Below are positions 19,474-29,203 of a DNA stretch of 64,000 bases, in pieces (position 1 is the first letter of the stretch; the number at the start of each line of letters is the position of its first letter). Position numbers and translations under genes: made by a program. Under the pieces are notes generated by a model. That model searched no databases and was not told the origin of the DNA. It saw only the letters and a program-made list of their open reading frames with translations. Origin of the DNA: an uncultured Bacteroidales bacterium (lineage in GTDB: Bacteria; Bacteroidota; Bacteroidia; Bacteroidales; Paludibacteraceae); contig CAMJJT010000002.1 of the NCBI GenBank assembly GCA_946406195.1, positions 1-64,000 on the forward strand. Reading direction: 5' to 3'.

Positions 19474-20556
19474 TTATTCAAAATTAGGAGCAATTAATTG
19501 TGTATCCCATGACGTAAAACGCAGCCGAACTGGCAATACATAGCGCATAATGCGTTCTTTGGTCGAGGGAGCAGGATCGGGTATAATTGCGCGCGCTACT
19601 GGCTCAAAAGTACGTGCATCAACAGCGTAATACCGTGATTCGGTCTCTGTATATTCAGTTATCGTCCAATGGAACAAATCCCCAATAATAGTGATTTGCA
19701 TGGTCTGAGGATCATAGGCGTCAATGCCTATATGCGTCATCGTACCATCAGCACGAACCGCATAAAGCTGATTATCGTCACTCACGACCAGACCGACCAA
19801 CTGCCGGTTAGCTGGCTCAATAGTGAAGAGTTGCTTATAGCCGGTAATAGCACAACCATCTGTTTTTATAGCTCTAACCCAAGGAGTACCTTTGACCATT
19901 TTCAGTTGAAAGAGCCGGTTCTGGCTATCGGTCAAAAGAAAACCATTGTCGTAATCCTTGCGGGTTGAACCATTGCCCCAGATGAGTTGTACGGGGAAGA
20001 CAAATCCGTACTTTTCCAACTCTCGCGAGAAACTGAGTGACTTGGCTTTATTGACCGTATTCGTTTCACAATCAATAAATTCTATGCCTTTGTTGGTCAA
20101 ACGGAAGACATCCGGTGGAAGTTGCAGATCCACACGCCCTGAAGCAGATTCAAGCATCGTATAGAGCCCAACAGCGGGTTTGTTGAGCTGTTTGGGTGAG
20201 GTCTTAAAATGGAACGCATTCTGCTGGATTAGTTTAGGGGTTAAAGCCACTCCAAACAGCGAATCGGGCAACCTTCCTTCGGCTACTAATTGCCGAAAAG
20301 CAAAGAGCGGCAAGAGGCTGTCTGCTTCGTATTTGGTAAATGTATTTCCTTTAAAATCAATGTATTGAACTTGTTTGTTGATGGTTTCAAACTGAATGAA
20401 TGAACTGTCCAGACACGAATAGACTACAAAGGGTGTTTTGCCCGTATTCGGGGCTACCAAACGATAGAGCGCCGGCAGAAGCCAAACGCACACGATGATT
20501 CCCAAACCGATGATGAGGTATTGGATAGTTGCTATTTTCGATTGTTTAGCTATCAT
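19474..20556 (-). CDS. DUF4857-like membrane-anchored protein
   Basis: N-terminal TM, coupled to ABC permease; family assignment from recall. Confidence 0.55.
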   Translation of the reverse strand: MIAKQSKIATIQYLIIGLGIIVCVWLLPALYRLVAPNTGKTPFVVYSCLDSSFIQFETINKQVQYIDFKGNTFTKYEADSLLPLFAFRQLVAEGRLPDSLFGVALTPKLIQQNAFHFKTSPKQLNKPAVGLYTMLESASGRVDLQLPPDVFRLTNKGIEFIDCETNTVNKAKSLSFSRELEKYGFVFPVQLIWGNGSTRKDYDNGFLLTDSQNRLFQLKMVKGTPWVRAIKTDGCAITGYKQLFTIEPANRQLVGLVVSDDNQLYAVRADGTMTHIGIDAYDPQTMQITIIGDLFHWTITEYTETESRYYAVDARTFEPVARAIIPDPAPSTKERIMRYVLPVRLRFTSWDTQLIAPNFE

Positions 20557-21227
20557 TGTTTGCCGAGTTTAAAACGATAAATACTATAGAGCGGCAGACA
20601 GGCGGTACATAAAAGTAGCCCGATCAGCCAAGGAATCATCTGTATATAGCAAGCCGGTTGGGTGGTCAGAAAACAGAGTGCTACCAACGGCGCACCGATC
20701 AGCACATCTACGCACCGGATTTTCCATTGCGGCTCCAAAACCCACCATGATACGATATTATAGCCGATAAGTCCACCTAAATACCACGGTAAGCAAGTTA
20801 AGAATGTACGCCAAACTAACTCGCGGGGCAGCCAGATTTGTCCGACACCGGCTAATAACGCTGCATCTAATCCAAAGAGCACACAAAGTCCGATGATGCT
20901 GCATCCCAACATCGCACCGATGCTGAGATGATTGTCAATGGGTAGATGAAGTGTTAACCTAATCCGTTTGGATTGCATCTCCGGCAACCATTGACAGAGC
21001 GCCAGACACACGCCGGTTATGAGCGGCAAGTACGCTAACTCATTGATCATCAGTATATCACGATCGATCATAGTAGCCCAAGTTTCCATCACACCGGAGG
21101 AGAGCAGGGTAGAACGAAGCGATAACAACAGATAGCCGATAAGAGCTATATGTACCACCACAGCGAGTCCCCAAAAGAGCCGCAGTTTGAGCCATTCCTT
21201 ATAAAATATAGCTTTCAACATACTCAA
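20553..21227 (-). CDS. ABC transporter permease-like membrane protein
   Basis: Six hydrophobic segments; overlaps DUF4857 gene; adjacent ATPase. Confidence 0.65.
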   Translation of the reverse strand: MSMLKAIFYKEWLKLRLFWGLAVVVHIALIGYLLLSLRSTLLSSGVMETWATMIDRDILMINELAYLPLITGVCLALCQWLPEMQSKRIRLTLHLPIDNHLSIGAMLGCSIIGLCVLFGLDAALLAGVGQIWLPRELVWRTFLTCLPWYLGGLIGYNIVSWWVLEPQWKIRCVDVLIGAPLVALCFLTTQPACYIQMIPWLIGLLLCTACLPLYSIYRFKLGKQ

Positions 21228-21256
21228 ATACTCAAATCTTCAAATTTTCAAATCTC

Positions 21257-21970
21257 TCAATACTTCCCTGTGAGGTCAATAAATGTGTCCTCCAATGTCT
21301 TCTCCGGAGTAATGAGTTCCGACACCGGGCATTGCTTCAAGATCTTACCGTAATCCATTATAATACAATCATCTACGAGTCTTTCCAAATCTTGAATAAT
21401 ATGTGAAGTGAGAAAAACCGTCTTCTCGCCTTTCTTGCAGAAATCCCGCAAATACTCCACAAAAAGGCGTCTGTAACCAGGGTCAAGTCCTAATGAGAAA
21501 TCATCCAAAATCAATAATTCCGGGTCTTGCGCCATCAGTAGTCCCAAAGCCACCTGACTTCGTTGGCCATTGGACATCTGGCTAAGTATCTGATAATCTT
21601 TCACTTTCAGTAACAGCATCAGTTCGTAGTATGCCTCTTTGTTCCATTTGGGGAAGAAAGGCGCATAAAACCGCTCAATTTGCGCGATGGTCATAAACGG
21701 GTATTGCACATGCCCTTCCAGCAATAATCCTATACGCGCGCGCTCTTTAGAAGGCATCGTGCGCGTATCGTAGCCCAACAAACGGCAGGTTCCCGCGTGC
21801 GGCTGTATAAAGCCGGAAAGGATATTGATGGTAGTGGTCTTACCCGTTCCGTTCTTGCCCAACAAGCCTAAAATGCGGCCACGGGGCACAGAGAAAGACA
21901 AGTCTTCATAAATCAGCCTCTTCCCGTAATAATGGGTCACATGATCGTATTCAATCAAATTCGTCAGCAT
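21257..21970 (-). CDS. ABC transporter ATP-binding protein
   Basis: Walker A GKNGTGKTT, LSQMSNGQRSQVALG, Walker B LLILDDFSLGLD. Confidence 0.9.
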   Translation of the reverse strand: MLTNLIEYDHVTHYYGKRLIYEDLSFSVPRGRILGLLGKNGTGKTTTINILSGFIQPHAGTCRLLGYDTRTMPSKERARIGLLLEGHVQYPFMTIAQIERFYAPFFPKWNKEAYYELMLLLKVKDYQILSQMSNGQRSQVALGLLMAQDPELLILDDFSLGLDPGYRRLFVEYLRDFCKKGEKTVFLTSHIIQDLERLVDDCIIMDYGKILKQCPVSELITPEKTLEDTFIDLTGKY

Positions 21971-22032
21971 AGTGTGTTTTAAAATCGAGTGCAAAGGTAC
22001 GAAAAATATTGCACATAATCAAGCAAAAAATG

Positions 22033-22085
22033 AATTTTCCCAATTTTTAGGGATTGTGTATGTCCAAAAAATGCAGTAATTTTGC
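22033..22085 (+). promoter_or_regulatory. Promoter with CCCAA-N4-TAGGG element upstream of TonB receptor gene
   Basis: TTTTCCCAATTTTTAGGGATTGTGTATGTCC...AGTAATTTTG; matches 29084-29145 on the opposite strand. Confidence 0.65.
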
Positions 22086-22088
22086 ACC

Positions 22089-24605
22089 GTGAAAAAATGG
22101 GTTATAATACTATTGGTCAATATCCCGGTGCTTTTGCAGGCATCGGGTGTTGATTCTTTAGCCTTAGACAGCGCTCAATTGGCGCTTTTGGACAGCCTGA
22201 CTAAATCCTTCACATTGCAAGAAGTGGTGGTGACAGCCGAGGAGTCTACAGGGAAGAGTAGTGCTTCGGTGATCAATAAAGAAGCGATGCAACACCTTCA
22301 ACCCTCTTCTTTCACCGATATCTTGCAGACCCTTCCGGGAGCTACGACCAAGGATCCCGATCTGACACATGCGAACACGATTCGTCTGCGTGAGGCGAGC
22401 AACGGAGCCTCTTCCGGTGACTACGACGCCTCTTCCCTGGGAACCTCATTTGTCATTGATGGCGCGCCCTTGAGCACTGATGCGAATATGCAGTATTTAC
22501 CTTCCGATAACAGCGGAGCGGACGCTAAACGAAACAGCGTCGGAGCCGGAGTGGATATGCGTACCATCTCCACCGATGATATTGAGAAAGTGGAGATTAT
22601 CCGTGGTATTGCTTCTGCCGAGTATGGCGATGTGACGTCTGGCGTGGTGAAGATAGACCGAACAGCCAAACCAACTCCGTGGCGTGCGCGATTTAAGGCG
22701 GACGGATTCAGTAAGTTACTCTTTTTTGGCAAGGGTTTGGGATGGAATAACAACCAAACCGTTCTCAATTTCGGTATCGATTATCTGAATGCGAAAGCTG
22801 ATCCGACGAATACGTTGGAGAATTACCAGCGTATCACAGCCTCTGTGCGTTTGCAGCAGAAATGGAATGCGGATGCTGTTGTAATCAAATGGCAGAGTAA
22901 CTGGGATTATACCGGCAGTATTGACAATGAGAAGATAGATCCGGACATCCATAAAAACCGCGAGGATAGTTATCGCAGCACGTACCATAAATGGGGTTGG
23001 TCCAACACGCTTCATCTGCATCAACCATCTCAGGATTGGTATCAGTTGAGTGTGCAAGCGAATATTTCCGGTGAGGTGGATCGCATTGATCAGACGCGCT
23101 TGGTACAACTGACAACTCCCAAGAACCCTGCGATAGATAATATGCAGGAAGGTGAAGCGACCGTCTCGCTTCTTCCTTATAAATATACGGCGAAGCACAC
23201 GGTGGAAGGTCTGCCGTTCAATGTTTTCATTCGCCCAAAAGCGGAGTTCTTTTTTGACACTTGGCGTCTGAATCACAAAGCCAATATCGGTCTTGAATGG
23301 CGGTATTCCAAGAACTTCGGCAGGGGGCAGATATATGATCTTTCATACCCGTTGAACTACTCATCTACTCTTCGTCCGCGCGCTTATTACGACATCCCTG
23401 CCACGAACCAGCTCTCTTGGTATATTCAGGATGACATCAGTTTTCCTATTCACGAACGCGTGTCGGTGGATTTGAATATAGGTCTTCGCGGAGTTGCGAT
23501 GCTTGGTTTAGGAAGGGCTTATGCAATAGATGGCAAATGCTATTTGGACCCGCGAGCGAACTTGACACTCAATTTTCCGATCTCCAAAGGAAAAGTGTTT
23601 GTGTCGGCTGGAATAGGGCAACATACCAAGATGCCGACACTCTTACAACTCTCGCCCAACTTGCTCTATATGGACTTGCAAGCACCCGATGTTCCTATTG
23701 CGCCGACTGACGAGACCATGCAGATATATACGCATATTATCAATCCCACGAACTACGATTTATTACCGGCGCGCAACCTCAAATGGGAAGTGCGAGCGGG
23801 ACTTGACATCAACAAACATAAGCTCTCGATCACTTATTTCGAGGAGGATATGAAGGATGCTTTCCGTTCGCTCATGCAGGTTGAAGCGTTCCGATACATG
23901 ATTAACGATCGCAAATATGACAGGCTCTTGACTTATTCCACCGCCCGTAACGGCAGCCATATTCACAAGCAAGGCATTGAGTGGCAATACCAATCGCCGC
24001 GTATTCCGGTTATCTGCACGCGTTTTACCATCAATGGAGCATGGCTCAGAACGACATATAGCAACAGTGAACAGATGTTTTCCACTGAGAAAACGCCCGG
24101 CATTGTGAACGGTGTCAATGTGCAGGACCACTACATCGGATTATATAATTGGACAGAAGGATACATCCGCGAGAGCCTCAATAGCAATCTCGTAGCAGAT
24201 GTCTATATCCCGAAAATCGGTTTGGTGGTTAGTGCAACGCTGGAAGCTACAATCTTCACTGCCTCCAAGTCCCTCGAGAAGAATGGAACGCCGGTTTCGT
24301 ATATTGCCTCGTCGGACGGCTTGTTGCATCCATATGATGCTTTAGCAGCGCAAGATCCGGTTCTCAAGACCCTCATCTTCGATTATAACCTCGGTCAGTT
24401 TGTCCGCCGTACGGTGCCTTTTGAGGGGTATCTCAACTTGCGGGTGCAAAAAGACATCACTCGTTTTGCCTCTATTGCGCTCTATGTCAATCGGTTATTG
24501 GATATTCTGCCGGATTACACTGTTAGTGGGGTGGATGGCAATCCCGTAGTTATTCATCGTTCGGCAAGTCCGTATTTTGGAATGGAAATAAACTTACATA
24601 TATGA
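22089..24605 (+). CDS. TonB-dependent receptor
   Basis: Plug domain with KVEIIRGIASAEYGDVTSGVVKI and C-terminal barrel; GTG start. Confidence 0.9.
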   Translation: MKKWVIILLVNIPVLLQASGVDSLALDSAQLALLDSLTKSFTLQEVVVTAEESTGKSSASVINKEAMQHLQPSSFTDILQTLPGATTKDPDLTHANTIRLREASNGASSGDYDASSLGTSFVIDGAPLSTDANMQYLPSDNSGADAKRNSVGAGVDMRTISTDDIEKVEIIRGIASAEYGDVTSGVVKIDRTAKPTPWRARFKADGFSKLLFFGKGLGWNNNQTVLNFGIDYLNAKADPTNTLENYQRITASVRLQQKWNADAVVIKWQSNWDYTGSIDNEKIDPDIHKNREDSYRSTYHKWGWSNTLHLHQPSQDWYQLSVQANISGEVDRIDQTRLVQLTTPKNPAIDNMQEGEATVSLLPYKYTAKHTVEGLPFNVFIRPKAEFFFDTWRLNHKANIGLEWRYSKNFGRGQIYDLSYPLNYSSTLRPRAYYDIPATNQLSWYIQDDISFPIHERVSVDLNIGLRGVAMLGLGRAYAIDGKCYLDPRANLTLNFPISKGKVFVSAGIGQHTKMPTLLQLSPNLLYMDLQAPDVPIAPTDETMQIYTHIINPTNYDLLPARNLKWEVRAGLDINKHKLSITYFEEDMKDAFRSLMQVEAFRYMINDRKYDRLLTYSTARNGSHIHKQGIEWQYQSPRIPVICTRFTINGAWLRTTYSNSEQMFSTEKTPGIVNGVNVQDHYIGLYNWTEGYIRESLNSNLVADVYIPKIGLVVSATLEATIFTASKSLEKNGTPVSYIASSDGLLHPYDALAAQDPVLKTLIFDYNLGQFVRRTVPFEGYLNLRVQKDITRFASIALYVNRLLDILPDYTVSGVDGNPVVIHRSASPYFGMEINLHI

Positions 24606-25783
24606 TTAAGAAACAACTATATTACATCTTTATCGCTCTTTGCCTCATCTCTTGTGAGCAGCCCTCGCTGCAAGACACAGCGCGTATGACCATCTCCCTG
24701 AAGGCGGAAGGCATCACTACGATCTCCGATCTGTCCGTCACGGCGCATGATATCAATATGAACCGCGATTATACAGACACCACGTTGACCATGACCCTTC
24801 CTTTGGGATATTATGATTTGGCAGTTACAGCTAAGGGAGACGGACAGCCGATCACGGCATATAAGCGCGGCATTGCACTCACCAAAAATATTTCCGTTCC
24901 GATGGAGGTGGATTTTGTAAGGGCTGGAGATGATCATTTTGTGTTGGCGGAGATCTTCTATACCGGAACAGAAACGCCGGAAGGCAAGCGTTATAATGGT
25001 GACAAGTACTTCGTCATTGTCAATAATTCCGCAGATACGCTTTCCGCGGATGGTCTGATTCTCATTGAGTCGGATCTCAACTCCGTGCAGAAATACAATA
25101 TGGACAATGATTTTCGGTCTCGCTATTTCGCCGTGGATGCCATGTACCGCATTCCGGGAGAGGGAAACACCTATCGTGTAGCTCCCGGCGGAGCGCTCCT
25201 CGTTGTCGATAACGCAATGGATCATACTGCCGCAAACCCCAATTCGTTTGACCTAAGCAATGCCGATTTTGAGTGGTATGATGTCTCTTCCAGCGCAGGA
25301 ATAACCGATGTGGATAATCCGGCGGTGACCAATATGGACAAGCTCTATTGCTATACGTACACCATTTGGGTGCCTCATAACCAGGGACATAAATCCTTCG
25401 GTTTGGCGCGTTTCCCGGAAGGCGTCACAGCTGAGCAATACTTCGCTACGGATTCACTTCATATCCGCTATCAGTACGAACTGGTCACTTCAGCCGGCAC
25501 TTTCTCACAATCTAAACAATCGTACGTTTTGCCCAACGAATGGATAGTGGACGCAGTGAACTTGTCCCCTTCGGAGACGTTTCAGTGGCTTCCGGTCAGT
25601 GATCGCTTGGATGCAGGATATACGTATGTAGCCCTTACAGGCAGCGATGTAACGCGGTTTGGTAAGTCCGTTCGACGCAAGACAATCGGATTCCTCAACG
25701 GGCGTCGCGTATTGCAAGACACCAATAATTCCACCGACGATTTCGAGGTGGCACCTAAAGCTGATCCGTACTATTTCAAATGA
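24602..25783 (+). CDS. DUF4876-like lipoprotein
   Basis: Lipobox LCLISC; coupled to TonB receptor; 'FVLAEIFYTGTETPEGKRYNGDKYFVIVNNS'. Confidence 0.65.
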   Translation: MIKKQLYYIFIALCLISCEQPSLQDTARMTISLKAEGITTISDLSVTAHDINMNRDYTDTTLTMTLPLGYYDLAVTAKGDGQPITAYKRGIALTKNISVPMEVDFVRAGDDHFVLAEIFYTGTETPEGKRYNGDKYFVIVNNSADTLSADGLILIESDLNSVQKYNMDNDFRSRYFAVDAMYRIPGEGNTYRVAPGGALLVVDNAMDHTAANPNSFDLSNADFEWYDVSSSAGITDVDNPAVTNMDKLYCYTYTIWVPHNQGHKSFGLARFPEGVTAEQYFATDSLHIRYQYELVTSAGTFSQSKQSYVLPNEWIVDAVNLSPSETFQWLPVSDRLDAGYTYVALTGSDVTRFGKSVRRKTIGFLNGRRVLQDTNNSTDDFEVAPKADPYYFK

Positions 25784-26922
25784 ATTTATTACTTGCCATA
25801 TTAACTGCTCTGATCACCGATACGGCGCGAACGGACTTGACCATCTCCGGTCAGTTCGGGCAGGGAACATATGCCCTCGAGGGGACGCAAACAGGCTCTT
25901 TCTCCGTCCATGCGCAATCAGTCTATGATTTCAATGCCACCAGCCGTGTCTTCGGAGAAGCCTCCTATCAATGGTCGGACAGCAAACAAACGCGTGGAGT
26001 GGACAACGCCGATTATCGTTTGACAGCTCCGTATTGGACGACAGACACTATCGGCGGCGACTTGCGGCGGGAGATATATGCTTTTTATGGTGGTTATCGG
26101 ATGTTGAAGAATCATCTTCTTTGGCATGCCGCGCTCTCCTTCCGGGCGGAACAGAGTTATCGAATGCGTGACCCGCGCGCGAAAAATAAGGTGTCGGATT
26201 TGCGGATTGAGGCGTCTGTCGGTTATCAATGGAAACGGTATGCGCTTTCTTTGCAGGCATATGGAGGACGATACAAACAGAATAACGAGATCCGTTTCTA
26301 CTCCGAATTAGGCGAAACGACCATCTTCCATATGGCGAACGACACTGCCGCTTATGCGCGTTTTTCGGGAAATAACAAGATCGCCTATTACAGCGGTTAC
26401 AGGGCCGGAGTGGGTCTCTCTCTCTTGCCCACGACAGGGTGGATGGCGGGTTTTCATTACGATTGGATCAAAATCACCAAAGAACTGACCATCAATACCC
26501 AAGTACCCATAAAGCGGTTGAACACGCATACCCTCACCGCGCAATTAGGCTACGTGGCGCACTCGTGGCGCGTTTGGGCTTCCACCTCGCTTGAACTAAA
26601 ACGCGGAGAGCAGTTTATTTACGGCGATAACGCCAATAACTACTACCAACTGCTGCTTATTGCGCCGAATTACCGCCGGAACTTCCTTTTGGCACATCTG
26701 TACGGCGATTATCGTTTGCCGCTTCCGATTGGTGATCTGCTCTTTGTGGGAATGGTTGATTATGATAGTTTCCAAACTCATACGAGCGAAACGATCCAAC
26801 TGCAATACACATTCCCGCTCAAAGGCAAATACTCCTGGCTTGTGGGCACACAGGCTTCGCTGCATCAATACACACAAGCGCAAGCTTGGCAAATTAGGAT
26901 ACAAACAGGTTTAACTTTTTAA
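25780..26922 (+). CDS. DUF6850-like outer membrane beta-barrel protein
   Basis: Aromatic-rich barrel sequence following DUF4876 gene. Confidence 0.6.
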   Translation: MNLLLAILTALITDTARTDLTISGQFGQGTYALEGTQTGSFSVHAQSVYDFNATSRVFGEASYQWSDSKQTRGVDNADYRLTAPYWTTDTIGGDLRREIYAFYGGYRMLKNHLLWHAALSFRAEQSYRMRDPRAKNKVSDLRIEASVGYQWKRYALSLQAYGGRYKQNNEIRFYSELGETTIFHMANDTAAYARFSGNNKIAYYSGYRAGVGLSLLPTTGWMAGFHYDWIKITKELTINTQVPIKRLNTHTLTAQLGYVAHSWRVWASTSLELKRGEQFIYGDNANNYYQLLLIAPNYRRNFLLAHLYGDYRLPLPIGDLLFVGMVDYDSFQTHTSETIQLQYTFPLKGKYSWLVGTQASLHQYTQAQAWQIRIQTGLTF

Positions 26923-26934
26923 ATATTTATCACA

Positions 26935-27408
26935 ATGAAAAAGATTCTTTTTATCTTGGCAGCATCGTTGATGACGTTTACTGCCTGCAACAAACAACAG
27001 GCTCAGCCTGAAGTCGTTTATTCCGTAGATGAGGTGTACGCACAGGGCGAAAACCTGGTGGGAGACACGATTCTCGTAGAGGGAAGCTGTCTGCATCTCT
27101 GCAAACATGGTGGCAAAAAAGCCTTCCTTCGTTCGTCAGAAGAAGGGGAGTTCATCCGCGCAAATGCGGTTGAGTTCGAGTCTTTTGCCGGTGAGTGCAT
27201 TAACAATGAAGTGCGTGTTCGTGGTATTCTGCGCGCCATGGAAGTGCCGGTTGAGCAACCTAAAGTGGAAGCAGAGAGCGGTGCTACACAACAGACTGCA
27301 ACCGAAGAAGAGCATCACCACGAAGGCGAAGAGGCTTGTGGCGTTTGTTCGACCGTAAAGAAATACTACCTCGATGCCCTCTCCTATGAGATCATCGTTG
27401 CTGAGTAA
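26935..27408 (+). CDS. Lipoprotein with His/Cys-rich metal-binding candidate segment
   Basis: Lipobox TACNK; CLHLCKHGG and EEEHHHEGEEACGVC. Confidence 0.65.
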   Translation: MKKILFILAASLMTFTACNKQQAQPEVVYSVDEVYAQGENLVGDTILVEGSCLHLCKHGGKKAFLRSSEEGEFIRANAVEFESFAGECINNEVRVRGILRAMEVPVEQPKVEAESGATQQTATEEEHHHEGEEACGVCSTVKKYYLDALSYEIIVAE

Positions 27409-27431
27409 TGCTCGCTTAAACATCTTTACAT

Positions 27432-27466
27432 AAATACGGCCCGCATCCCTGCGAGCCGTATTTGTT
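27432..27466 (+). terminator. Intrinsic terminator
   Basis: AAATACGGC...GCCGTATTTGTTT. Confidence 0.75.
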
Positions 27467-27510
27467 TAATCTTATGGCTTACTCAATTCTTAATTCTTAA
27501 TTTTTAATTT

Positions 27511-29049
27511 TTAATTGTCAACTCTTCTCCCTTGTACATTGTATTCACGTCCATTGTGACGGATAATCAACTGTCCGTTGCGGATGAACTTTGTACTTTG
27601 TACTTTGTCCCTTTGTACATCCTCAATTCCTTTCGTTTCCTCTTTCTCATTCAGCGTTGCAATCACGCTATACCAGTTGGTCTTGTCTGCAAAATTGAAG
27701 GTCTCGCCTAATACCGTATAATCAGCGGTAGTACGTGCACGCAGACCAAGAGCTACGTGTTTGCCGTCTGCACTGCGACCCACACAACTGATAGTGGAAG
27801 AACCGCCGCCTTGACCCAGAGTGTCTGTGCTGACCAAGTTCAGGTTGCTGTCATAATGAAGTGCCATTTGGATGCCGTTCAATGTCTCGTGGTTATAAGC
27901 TACATAACCATCTTTGGTCGGGAAAGCAGCTACGGTGATATTCAACGCATTGTTAGCAGCGGGATGAACATCTGCATTGATAACTGAACCATCCGCCATG
28001 CTCATGACATAAACCAGTCCGTGATTGAAATTACCGGAAGTAGAAACGGTCTTCTCACCAATAGTAATACTTCCCTTACTCAAACCGCCGCAAACGAAAA
28101 TCTTGCCATCCTCAAATTTCGTCTGTTGGAATTGCAGAGCACCTGTAATCGGGTGGTATTGAATGTATTCGCGCTTCAGATCTTTGTCATAACGCGCATA
28201 GTAAATACCGCTTTCGGTAGCGTTCTTATACGTTCCGGCTACATATAACTTGCCGCCTTCATAGTGGAGACCCACCGGACGATCATAAACCAACTCATCA
28301 TTGCCTGTCGTCGTATAAGCTACATAATCCATCTGCGCGTTGTACTTGAGAATGACCGTGTTGCAATTACTGCTTTTTTGCTGTGCGTTTCCGTTCCATT
28401 TGTTCGGACGCATAGCGATCGTGTCGTGCCATGTGGGGTATAACGTGTCTGACTGGTAACCCGCCAAATACACATTCTTGTCCTCATCTTGCGCCAAACA
28501 TGCCCATGCGTATGAGTCGTTCGGATCGGCTGTCATGGCAGCAGTTCTCTCGTAACTGGCGGTGATATTATTGCTGGCGGTTACATAAGAAGTATGGTCA
28601 TAAACATTCACAAAAGTGACAAAACGACCTTTCTTGTTTCGCATCTTCTGCGCAAAGATCGCTCCGCCATCTGTAGTCGCCATCGACACACTTCCGCTTA
28701 AATCAAAATGATACGTTGTGTCCGGAACAGCCCATATCAAATCTCCATTGGCATCAATCTTAGCCATAAAAGCATTTGTCAAAGCACTCAAACCAACTTT
28801 GGTCGCCGTTCCTCCTTGATACGTACTGTCGTTGAAATGAAGTCCGACTTCTTCAGAAGTAACCGTCGAATAACTCGACAACAATAATAGGCTACCGTCT
28901 GAATAGTACTCCAAGTTGTACAACTGGCTTTGACCCTTGGTTGGATCAGCTTGTTCATCCACTAATGTTTTCAAATAGCCCGCCTCATAATCTTGGGCAA
29001 AACTCTGTGCGCCGATTAGCAGCGCTGCAAAAAAGAAAATCTTTCTCAT
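27511..29049 (-). CDS. Secreted protein with C-terminal sorting-like tag
   Basis: Signal peptide; C-terminus KFIRNGQLIIRHNGREYNVQGRRVDN. Confidence 0.75.
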   Translation of the reverse strand: MRKIFFFAALLIGAQSFAQDYEAGYLKTLVDEQADPTKGQSQLYNLEYYSDGSLLLLSSYSTVTSEEVGLHFNDSTYQGGTATKVGLSALTNAFMAKIDANGDLIWAVPDTTYHFDLSGSVSMATTDGGAIFAQKMRNKKGRFVTFVNVYDHTSYVTASNNITASYERTAAMTADPNDSYAWACLAQDEDKNVYLAGYQSDTLYPTWHDTIAMRPNKWNGNAQQKSSNCNTVILKYNAQMDYVAYTTTGNDELVYDRPVGLHYEGGKLYVAGTYKNATESGIYYARYDKDLKREYIQYHPITGALQFQQTKFEDGKIFVCGGLSKGSITIGEKTVSTSGNFNHGLVYVMSMADGSVINADVHPAANNALNITVAAFPTKDGYVAYNHETLNGIQMALHYDSNLNLVSTDTLGQGGGSSTISCVGRSADGKHVALGLRARTTADYTVLGETFNFADKTNWYSVIATLNEKEETKGIEDVQRDKVQSTKFIRNGQLIIRHNGREYNVQGRRVDN

Positions 29050-29083
29050 ATGTTAATTAGTTTTTAAATAAGTGTTTGAAAAA

Positions 29084-29145
29084 CAATGCAAAATTACTAC
29101 ATTTTCTCCAAACACACAATCCCTAAAAATAGGGAAATTGCCTCC
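29084..29145 (-). promoter_or_regulatory. Promoter with CCCTA-TTTT-TAGGG palindrome
   Basis: Minus strand: CCCTATTTTTAGGGATTGTGTGTTTGG...GTAATTTTG; same spacing as 22033-22085. Confidence 0.65.
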
Positions 29146-29203
29146 GGAATTTGCTCATATCGTATTTTTTTTGTAATTTTGCAGCGTTTTTAATAAAAAC
29201 GCT

